DNA of 64,000 nt from the NCBI RefSeq assembly GCF_006546985.1, contig NZ_VATK01000021.1, forward strand, positions 1 to 64,000, written 5' to 3'. The stretch comes from Bacillus sp. 03113. GTDB lineage: Bacteria; Bacillota; Bacilli; Bacillales; Cytobacillaceae. Made by a program: the position numbers and the translations under genes. Shown here piece after piece: positions 43,119-50,800 of the stretch (position 1 is the stretch's first letter; every line of letters starts with the position of its first letter). Below the pieces are notes generated by a model that worked only from the letters and a program-made list of their open reading frames with translations, had not been told where the DNA came from and did no database searches.

Positions 43119-44597
43119 GTGCATACCCATATGATTTCGGTTATTGTGAAGAATCAGCCAGGTGTATTATCACAGGTTTCTAATTTATTTACTCAATCCG
43201 GACTTAATATCGACTCTTTATCCGTTGGCAAATACAAAGAAATACATACAGCTAGAATGAAAATCTCTCTAACAGCTGAAGAAAATAACCTTGAAAAAGT
43301 GATTAAGCAGCTTGATAGCTTAATAGATGTAATTCAAGTAAATGTGATTCGTCAAAATCCTGCAATGAACTTAATTGGAAATCAATTAAGCTATGTTTTT
43401 TCAAATCGAACCATATCGTTTTGGTTAGTTGCCTATAGCTTATTTATTACCCTTCTTGGGACGAATATCCCAGCCCCTCTGCTCGCACTTTACCGTACAC
43501 AATGGAATTTATCGACTGGAATGGTTACTCTTCTTTTTGCCATCTATGCAATAGTCGTTATTCCAACCATTATCATATCTGGACAATTATCTGATCGACT
43601 AGGCAGAAGAAAACTGCTTATCCCAGGTGTGTTATTTTCAATCATAGGGTCCGTGTTCTTTACTCTTTCAACGAATATTGAAATGCTGCTTCTTTCAAGA
43701 ATATTCCAAGGTCTTTCAGTGGGAATGCTAAATGGAGTAGCCGTTGCAGCATTGACGGAATTAGATAAAAAACAAAACCGAATCAAAGCTGCTTTTATTG
43801 GAGCGATGGCTGTTACAGTTGGTAACGCACTAGGTCCTGTAATTTCAGGCTTTCTCGGAGAGTATGCACCTTTCCCTACGAAGCTCGCTTATCTTATCCA
43901 TATGTTTTTAGCGATCCCTGGCTTTATTGGCCTATTATATATGAGTGAGAATGTTCATCCTTCTAGAAAAAACATTCAACTGCATAGACCTTCAGTGCCA
44001 AAGGACATTCGGAAACGTTTTTATATGTCTGGAATGACCTCCTTCATCGCGTGGTCAATTATGAGTTTAATGCTTTCCATTATTCCAACCTATATAAATG
44101 AGATTGTAGGAAGCTCTAATTTGAGTGTTGCAGGAGCTATCGTTGCTCTTGTACTTGGTCTTTCAACCGTTAGTCAACTAATTTTTAAAAGATTAACGAT
44201 ACAAAAATTAGTTTTAAGCGGATATATCCTATCAATCTTTGGGTTAATGGCTTTAGTCATCACATTATCAACAAAATCACTTTTCTTTTTATTCTTAACA
44301 ACCGTTTTAATTGGATTCGGACATGGTCCTACCTTTGCAGGAAGCTTGGCATTAACCAATGAAATTTCACCGAACCGATCACGAGGTGATATTATCGCAT
44401 CTTTTTATGTATTAACGTATTTAGGTGTCAGTATCCCTGTTTTAGGTCTTGGGTTTGCCGCTCATTGGCTTGGACTAAATAACTCGATTGTTTTGTATTC
44501 TATTTTGATGAGTATCATGATTTTTATCAGCATGTTCCATTGGAATCTTGATCGTAGAATCGAGAAAAAAATAGATTCAGTTTATACTTTAGAATAG
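43119..44597 (+). CDS. ACT domain fused to an MFS transporter
   Basis: A single uninterrupted 492-codon frame. Residues 1-77 are an ACT domain like that of the acetolactate synthase small subunit IlvN (MISVIVKNQPGVLSQVSNLF, then GLNIDSLSVGKYKEIHTARM). From about residue 83 it is a twelve-helix MFS transporter with the motif-A signature SGQLSDRLGRRKLLIP and motif-C-like AMAVTVGNALGPVISGFLGE. The start is a GTG at 43119 behind GGAGG. No ribosome site precedes the MFS part, so the two are made as one protein. I infer an amino-acid-gated exporter. The LysR gene is divergent, and a long hairpin follows. Confidence 0.9.
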   Translation: MHTHMISVIVKNQPGVLSQVSNLFTQSGLNIDSLSVGKYKEIHTARMKISLTAEENNLEKVIKQLDSLIDVIQVNVIRQNPAMNLIGNQLSYVFSNRTISFWLVAYSLFITLLGTNIPAPLLALYRTQWNLSTGMVTLLFAIYAIVVIPTIIISGQLSDRLGRRKLLIPGVLFSIIGSVFFTLSTNIEMLLLSRIFQGLSVGMLNGVAVAALTELDKKQNRIKAAFIGAMAVTVGNALGPVISGFLGEYAPFPTKLAYLIHMFLAIPGFIGLLYMSENVHPSRKNIQLHRPSVPKDIRKRFYMSGMTSFIAWSIMSLMLSIIPTYINEIVGSSNLSVAGAIVALVLGLSTVSQLIFKRLTIQKLVLSGYILSIFGLMALVITLSTKSLFFLFLTTVLIGFGHGPTFAGSLALTNEISPNRSRGDIIASFYVLTYLGVSIPVLGLGFAAHWLGLNNSIVLYSILMSIMIFISMFHWNLDRRIEKKIDSVYTLE

Positions 44598-44601
44598 AGT
44601 T

Positions 44602-44643
44602 ATAACAATGAAGGGATAGTTACGGCTATCCCTTCATTGTTAT
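44602..44643. terminator. 18-bp perfect hairpin behind the ACT-MFS gene
   Basis: The arms 44602-44619 and 44626-44643 (core AATGAAGGGATAG) are perfectly complementary with a 6-base loop. No T-run follows, so termination efficiency is uncertain. Confidence 0.7.
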
Positions 44644-44698
44644 ATGGCGGTATTCTTAGTTTTGCAGGTGAATTTTCGTAAATAAATCTGTTAGCTCA

Positions 44699-44854
44699 TC
44701 ATTTAGATGTCTCTGAATTTTGTGTTGCTTCCTTATCAAAAGAGTTCGATTCATGTGATTCGTAACCATAACCTGTTGAACTTATTTCAAAAAATTCTGC
44801 ATTTACCCCTTTTTTATTAACTCTTTTCAGCTTATCAAACGTATCTTTTTCCAT
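44699..44854 (-). CDS. Possible 51-residue small hydrophilic protein
   Basis: An ATG at 44854 lies six bases behind GAGGTGATC and opens 51 codons ending in TGA (start MEKDTFDKLKRVNKKGVNAE, end ETSK). The product is highly polar, with a serine/glutamate/asparagine-rich second half, similar in style to small spore or stress proteins, but I recognise no family. The strong ribosome site is the main support. Confidence 0.5.
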   Translation of the reverse strand: MEKDTFDKLKRVNKKGVNAEFFEISSTGYGYESHESNSFDKEATQNSETSK

Positions 44855-45004
44855 AATGATCACCTCTCAGCTAGTTTTCTACCCAGCACTCAAATTATTC
44901 CTAAGTATCTTTAAAGAAATTTTTACGGAACATCACTTTTGCATAGAGTGAGAATGATAATAACATACTAATGTTGATTATATTTTGAATGGGGTGTAGC
45001 ATAT

Positions 45005-45376
45005 ATGGAACATTATTATGAACCTGCAAATTCAATTGAAGCAGCTCTTCATGATTATAAAATGGGGTTAGGTGTATTCACACAAAAAATGCCTGAATTA
45101 GCGCAGCACTATAATGCCTTTACAGAAACATGCTTTAAGGAAGGTACCTTGTCACAAAAACAAAAGCAGCTGATTGCATTTGGAATCAGTTTATATTCCC
45201 AGGATGAGTATTGTATTATATACCATTTGAAAGGCTGCCTTGATCAAGGAGCATCAGAGGAAGAGGTTTTAGAAGCAGTTGGAGTAACAGCCGCATTCGG
45301 CGGAGGAGCAACTATGAGTCAGGCCGTAACATTAGTTCAAGAAGCGTTAACAGAATTTAATCAGTTAAAGCAATAG
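45005..45376 (+). CDS. Carboxymuconolactone decarboxylase/AhpD-like protein
   Basis: A 123-residue all-helical protein of the AhpD/CMD superfamily. The core is [20 protein letters not shown], then [20 protein letters not shown] and [19 protein letters not shown]. The classic AhpD CxxC is replaced by CxxxH, with a second cysteine four residues further, as in many stand-alone members of unknown function. A peroxidase-like or hydroperoxide-related role is possible but unproven. The ATG follows a GGGGTG site. It is transcribed alone with a terminator behind it. Confidence 0.85.
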   Translation: MEHYYEPANSIEAALHDYKMGLGVFTQKMPELAQHYNAFTETCFKEGTLSQKQKQLIAFGISLYSQDEYCIIYHLKGCLDQGASEEEVLEAVGVTAAFGGGATMSQAVTLVQEALTEFNQLKQ

Positions 45377-45386
45377 GTTAATTTAC

Positions 45387-45431
45387 AAAGAGGCTATCTC
45401 ATAAGTAAAATTGCTTTTGAGACGCCTCTTT
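45387..45431. terminator. Terminator behind the AhpD-like gene
   Basis: AAAGAGGC (45387-45394) with GCCTCTTT (45424-45431), and TCTCA with TGAGA inside, form an interrupted stem. It separates the converging exonuclease gene. Confidence 0.65.
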
Positions 45432-45459
45432 AATGATAAAAATTTATAGTATATCCCTC

Positions 45460-46218
45460 TTAAGAAGATAAATTCTCAATTTCTATTAAAACTGGACAAT
45501 GGTCACTCCCCATTATTTGTGCATGAATTTGTGCATCGTTCAGACGATCTTTTAATTGATTAGATACAAGAAAATAATCAATGCGCCAGCCAATATTTCT
45601 TTCCCTGACTTTATTCATATAGGACCACCATGAATAGGCACCCTCTTGATCTGGATAAAAAAATCGAAATGAATCGATAAAACCTGACCCAAGAAGCTCG
45701 GTCATTTTCCCTCTTTCCTCAACCGTAAAGCCTGAATTTTTCATATTCGATTTAGGGTTCTTTAAATCTATTTCCTGATGAGCTACATTTAAATCTCCAC
45801 ATAAAATAACAGGCTTTATCTTATCTAATTCTAGTAAATAATCTCGAATTTGATCCTCCCAATCAAGTCGATAATCTAGCCTAGCTAAGTCTCTTTGCGA
45901 ATTTGGAACATAGACATTAACGAGATAAAACGTATCAAATTCTAAAGTAATCGCTCTACCCTCTAGATCTTCTGTCCCTATTCCATAATAGACTGATAAC
46001 GGTTTTACTTTTGTAAAAACAGCCGTCCCTGAATACCCCTTTTTCTGGGCATAATTCCAATATTGAAGATATCCATCCAACTCTAAGATTATTTGTCCTT
46101 CCTGCAGCTTTGTTTCTTGTATACAAAAAACATCCGCATCTATTTCATTAAAATAATCTAAAAATCCCTTTTTTACACAAGCACGAATTCCATTGACGTT
46201 CCAAGATACTAGCTTCAT
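45460..46218 (-). CDS. exoA: Exodeoxyribonuclease III / AP endonuclease (ExoA)
   Basis: A 252-residue member of the exonuclease III family, acting in base-excision repair at abasic sites. All core motifs are visible: SWNVNGIRA, IQETKLQEGQ (metal-binding glutamate), NVYVPNSQ, CGDLNVAHQEIDL, YSWWSY, WRIDYFLVS and the terminal GSDHCPV, which carries the catalytic histidine. Length and order match Bacillus ExoA. It is transcribed alone; the ribosome site GGAG is 14 bases away, a little distant. Confidence 0.95.
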   Translation of the reverse strand: MKLVSWNVNGIRACVKKGFLDYFNEIDADVFCIQETKLQEGQIILELDGYLQYWNYAQKKGYSGTAVFTKVKPLSVYYGIGTEDLEGRAITLEFDTFYLVNVYVPNSQRDLARLDYRLDWEDQIRDYLLELDKIKPVILCGDLNVAHQEIDLKNPKSNMKNSGFTVEERGKMTELLGSGFIDSFRFFYPDQEGAYSWWSYMNKVRERNIGWRIDYFLVSNQLKDRLNDAQIHAQIMGSDHCPVLIEIENLSS

Positions 46219-46351
46219 ATTTTGTTATTAAACTCCTTGTTGATTATTTCCTTTATATTAAACTTAAAGGAACATCACTTCAAGAAATCCTTACAAAAAG
46301 GGCTTAAGTTTGTTATGATAATTAAATAAAAAAGATAAAGGGGTATCATCA

Positions 46352-46603
46352 ATGAGTGTTCATATCGCTATTACAAAGCATGCTCAAAAACAAAATACAA
46401 TCATAAGAGAATTTATTTATTTAGATCAAAAACGTGAAGAGTACATTGAAGAAGTTATTTCGCAGTGTAAAAATGGAGAAACATTTACAACTGAGAAAAT
46501 TAATCAAGTTACTCTAAAAATAAATGAGCTAGCTAAATCTGGCAAGACTCCACAGAGAAAATACGTTACAATTGACATGGTTCAGGAATATGTAAATAAA
46601 TAA
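46352..46603 (+). CDS. DUF2533 family protein (YpbS-like)
   Basis: An 83-residue cytoplasmic helical protein. It begins MSVHIAITKHAQKQN and contains FIYLDQKREEYIEEVI and KINELAKSGKTPQRKYVTID, closely resembling Bacillus YpbS (DUF2533). Function is unknown. The ATG follows AAGGGG. It is monocistronic as far as can be seen. Confidence 0.8.
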   Translation: MSVHIAITKHAQKQNTIIREFIYLDQKREEYIEEVISQCKNGETFTTEKINQVTLKINELAKSGKTPQRKYVTIDMVQEYVNK

Positions 46604-46724
46604 TAACTTTTACTATAGGTATTCTACTTTTATAATTGATCACATATAAACTGCAGTGGATTTCGTCATGGAAGTCTCACTGCTTTTTAATTGATTTCTT
46701 GAAAAATTTGAAAGGTTTGAATAA

Positions 46725-47147
46725 ATGAAGCGTCTTAAATTCTTTTTATTAATCATTATTCCTATTCTCCTATTTTGCTTTTTTTATTTTCGTTTTGATC
46801 AAGAATTTGGAGATCCCGCTCATGATGAAATACAAGTTGGTTTTAACGTCGATGACGAGAGTGTTAAAGTAAATGATCCGGCTGAAATAATAAAAGCTAA
46901 CCAAGCTTTCAATGTTGTCGTTACTTATGCAAATATGGTTGAGGGAAATTCTAATTTTCCTGCAAAATTGCAGATCACAAGCTTAGAAAGCAACGAAATC
47001 ATCTTTGAGGATAATTGGATTGATTCATATGGGATATCAGGTAAAACAAATAAAATTTATCCAGAGAATTGGAAAATAGGCAAGTATAATCTCACACTAT
47101 TTCGCAATGACAAGGTGATAACAACTAAAACCATTGAATTGAAATAA
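46725..47147 (+). CDS. Membrane-anchored extracytoplasmic protein of unknown function
   Basis: A 140-residue protein with one N-terminal hydrophobic helix (FFLLIIIPILLFCFFYF) and a 115-residue outer domain. The domain looks like an all-beta, immunoglobulin-type sandwich (FNVVVTYANMVEGNSNFPAK, LQITSLESNEIIFEDNW, KYNLTLFRNDKVITTKTI). No family is recognised. The ATG follows GAAAGG. Just downstream, before the repeat at 47.29 kb, an open but startless reading phrase (PPIEGDILVGERQR) may be a gene scrap. Confidence 0.65.
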   Translation: MKRLKFFLLIIIPILLFCFFYFRFDQEFGDPAHDEIQVGFNVDDESVKVNDPAEIIKANQAFNVVVTYANMVEGNSNFPAKLQITSLESNEIIFEDNWIDSYGISGKTNKIYPENWKIGKYNLTLFRNDKVITTKTIELK

Positions 47148-47287
47148 GAAATATGAATTAGAAAAAGTGCCACCGATTGAAGGAGATATTCTTGTAGGGG
47201 AACGCCAGCGAAACACATCAATTTATCACGCATTAATGGGCAATAAGACCTCCACCACAAGGTTATGAGTGTAAACTAGAAATCCTA

Positions 47288-47486
47288 CGTGGAGGATAAC
47301 TGCCGACGACAGACAGAACGTCCTAGTCAGGCGAATGCCACAGGATGTGGCATGTATGAGCGTGATTGGTTCAACTAACCATCAGTGGGGGATGAAGCAG
47401 ACAAAAGCGCGACGTCCTGTCGCATTATCTGCACTAGTACTTCCTGTACGTCGGAAAACCCCCATTGATGGAAGTTTCACTTTATA
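47288..47486. repeat. Dispersed palindromic repeat, copy P
   Basis: It shares long stretches with 62159-62363: GTGGAGGATAACTGC, GACGTCCTAGT-like and AGGCGAATGCCACA phrases, GCGTGATTGGT, CTAACCATCAGTGGGGG, and the ending TGATGGAAGTTTCACTTTAT. An inserted part (47411-47459) is the reverse complement of the element at 55.42 kb (GACGTACAGGA, GTACTAGTGC). CCATCAGTGGGGG and CCCCCATTGATGG form outer arms near the right end. Confidence 0.8.
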
Positions 47487-47522
47487 TGTATAAAAAAACG
47501 AATCTTGCAAATAATACACATT

Positions 47523-47608
47523 AGGACTTGTAGCTCAACGTGTAGAGCAGTCATCAGTTAACCCGTTAATTGTTGTTCTTCTTGTGGGTTCGAATCCCAC
47601 CAAGTCCT
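47523..47608 (+). ncRNA. tRNA-like RNA without a canonical anticodon arm
   Basis: The ends GGACTTG (47524-47530) and CAAGTCC (47601-47607) form a perfect acceptor stem, extended by one A-T pair. U8-A9, a 4-bp D stem (GCTC/GAGC with an 8-base loop lacking GG) and a perfect T arm (GTGGG, loop TTCGAAT, CCCAC) are all in place. The 34 bases between positions 26 and the T stem cannot form a proper 5-bp anticodon stem. Instead CAGTTA (47555-47560) and TAATTG (47567-47572) make a shifted hairpin with loop ACCCGT. No CCA is encoded. A tRNA-like RNA called tRNA-Other is known from Bacillus cereus; homology is possible. Confidence 0.7.
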
Positions 47609-47815
47609 ATTTTCTTCTATGCCAAAGTAAGTGTTCCAATCTTTAATCCTATTTAAGAACCAATACGACGCTAAACAAAGTTATAGCAATCATGCAGTTG
47701 CATCTTTAAAGTGGTGAAAACTGCTATTTTTATCTTTGGATCGCCTTATCGTTTTAAATCCTCGTTTTTTTCTTGAGGTACATTAAGTATAAAACGTATA
47801 TTTTTACACAGTACA

Positions 47816-47861
47816 AAGGGTATTAGACGGGAATCAAATCCATCTAATACCCTTTTTTACT
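47816..47861. terminator. Terminator behind the giant glycoside hydrolase gene
   Basis: AAAGGGTATTAGA (47816-47828) and TCTAATACCCTTT (47843-47855) form a perfect 13-bp stem. The longer T-run is on the plus strand, so it may also end the tRNA-like transcript. Confidence 0.75.
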
Positions 47862-47897
47862 CATCCTTTTTTTGCACTAATTTAATCATCTAATTTT

Positions 47898-50800
47898 TTA
47901 TTTCGTCCCTTTATCAATCGTAATAATTTGAGCTTCTGAGGTAGATACTTCTTTTGTTTTTACGATTACCATTCCTGTTTGAGCATCGTAATACCAAACA
48001 TCAGCCCCAGCATCAACTGCTTCTTTCGATTGAACTTGTTTCAATTTTATACCATTCCGCTTCACTGATTTAATGCCTTTGTTATCAACTGCACCGACTT
48101 TTATTTCTCCAATCCAAGTTCTTTTTTCCACACGCCCATCAAAGCTGCCATTCATTGCTGCCATTTCAAGAGTTACGATACCTGCATTTGCTGCAACTGT
48201 AAGCTTTGTTTCTGCTGATTGTCCATTTTCATATTTGTAGGTTTGACCGTCGTCTTCATATAATGTAAAGCTTGTTGCTTCTCCATTTTGTTTTGGATAT
48301 GCTTTTATTATCATTTTATTTGCTGGTCCTTCAGAGGTATAATTTTGGACCTCACGCTCAGGAATAATCGCACCTTCCCTTACAAAGACCGGAATCTTTG
48401 ACAAGTCTGCACCGTATTCAATACTTTGTCCTCCTGAAACTGTTTTTTGAGTGCTCCAATCATACCATTTTCCTTCTGGTAAATAGATATTTCTCTTTGT
48501 TATGCCTTCTAATGTAATCGGAGCCACAAGCATATTTGGACCAAACATCCATTGATCTTCAATCCCAAACACGTTTGTATCATTAGCAAAATCCATAACT
48601 AAAGGTCTCATTAATGAGATATTTCCTTCGGATGTTTGCTTTGTTGCTGAATAAATATAAGGCAGCAACTTGTAACGCTGTACAATGCTTTGTTTAACAT
48701 TGGACTCTGCCTCTGTTCCAAATACCCATGGCTCTCGTGTATTCGTTGGATCGCCACATTCGCAGTTATGGGCACGGTAGATCGGCATAAAAGATCCAGC
48801 TTGCATCCAACGTGTATATAGCTCAGCGGATGGTTTGCCATAAAAACCGCCAATATCTGTTGCAAAATAAGGGATACCAGACATCGCAGAGCTTAAACCT
48901 AATTGTAGATTGTGCCTGAAGGACTCCCAGCTTGCATCCACATCTCCACTCCAAACCGTTGTTCCATATTCTTGAATACCAGAAAAACCTGAGCGTGACA
49001 AGGTCCACAGTCTGTTGTCACTATAGCTTCTATGTCCACCGTAAAAAGACTTTGCCTCATTTAATGCATATACATTTCTTATTTCTGATGCATTTCCTTT
49101 AAAGAATTGATGTCTTAGTGAATCTGTGTCTTTTTCCGGTTCATTTAGATCAATCCAATACCCTTTCACACCTGCGTCATGTAAGGATTTAACCTGGGTG
49201 TTGAACCAATCAACTGCCTTAGGATTTGTGAAATCAACTAATCCTGCTTTTCCGTACCAAGCGTCATATATAATTGTATTGCCAGAAGTGTCCTTTACAA
49301 AGTAGCCATTTCGATCCCCTTCATTATAATTATTTGCTGTTACTTGAATGTATGGATCGACAATTGGTACTGTCTTGACACCTTTCTTCGCTAACTGCTC
49401 CATATTTTCTTTTGGATTGGCAAAAGCATCAGACCAAGTCATGTCAAAGTAGTGATTATCTTTAGCCCAATATGCATCGAGAATCATTCCATCTAAAGGA
49501 ATTTGTTTTTCACGGAATGTATCTACGATCTGATTCACCTCTTGCCAGCTTTTATATCCATACTTGGATTGGATATAGCCCAGAGCCCATAGTGGCGGCA
49601 TTGGAGGAGTCCCGGTTAGATCTGCATAGCTTTTCATAATATCCGTTAAAGGACTTTCTTTTTTACCGGCCATAAAGTAGTAAATCATTTCCCCATTTGG
49701 TGCATTAAATGTATATGTTTTGTTATCTGAAGCCCCCATGTCAAACGTGACATTTTCATAGGTGTTATCAAAATAAAGACCGTATCCCTTCGTACTAGTA
49801 AAGAATGTACCAGAAATATCAGAGGTGTTACCGCCATATCCTCCCTTCATTGCATTGTTCATGACAACCTTATGACCTTTTCGATCGAAGGACTGGGAAT
49901 CACGATCGATCCCTAAACCAAAGAAATGTTCATTTGGATCAAGGTTCATAGCCGAATATACCCCTGTATCTCCATCATAGCCTAAACCTTTCCCTTCATG
50001 TTGCTCTGTTAACATATTCGTGTTTGCAGCATCATAGTAGGCTAGTTTAAATGGAGACTTATAAGCACGCAAACTCACTTTGTCTGTTTGAATCAAGATA
50101 TAGCTATCTTGATCACTTACCTTAGGGACGATTGATACATCTTCTTGATCAACAACAAACGATGCCTTTTTCTTAAATATCCCCGTCGGTTCCATCCATA
50201 CTTTTGCTGTATCATCTTGAACGAATTCAATTTTTACCTTTTCATCGCTCTTTGAATTTAACACAATACTTTTCCCATCATTGGTTACAGCATATGGCGT
50301 TTGATCATCTAAACTATTAATATACGAAACATTTTGATACTCAGATGGATCTTTTTTCGACATTTCTACTCGATCAAGGTCAAGTACACTTCCAGCTTGG
50401 CCATCTGCCATAACACCAACCTTTACGACTTCACCATTCATTAATTGGATATTCGGGACTTTTACTTCTTTCCAATCTCCGCTCGCAGTGATCGGCACTT
50501 CCTTGGTACCTCCTGAATAAGTAACATAAACCACTGCTTTGTCAAAGTTACCGGATTTTCGAGTTTTTATTGATAAGGTGTAATTTCCATCAATTGGCGC
50601 CTGACTAAATTGCCACAAATCGGAGGAATAAGCTTCTTCCCCTGCTATTCGTACAAATTTATTTCCATCTTCCGATTTGATTGATTGGTTAACCATATTG
50701 GTACGGCTCCAGCTTGTAAAACCATCCTCAAACTCATTGTTATTTAGCTTGATCTCTACATCCTCAGGAATATCTGAGCTGGCTGAAGCAAGCTCAACAT

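Noticed and set aside
47150-47270. Short coding phrase PPIEGDILVGERQR before the repeat
   Set aside because: No start codon with ribosome site, no family recognised, and it ends within 40 codons; kept only as a possible scrap.
47288-47486. CRISPR array
   Set aside because: The repeats are palindromic, dispersed and not regularly spaced; there are no spacers and no cas genes.
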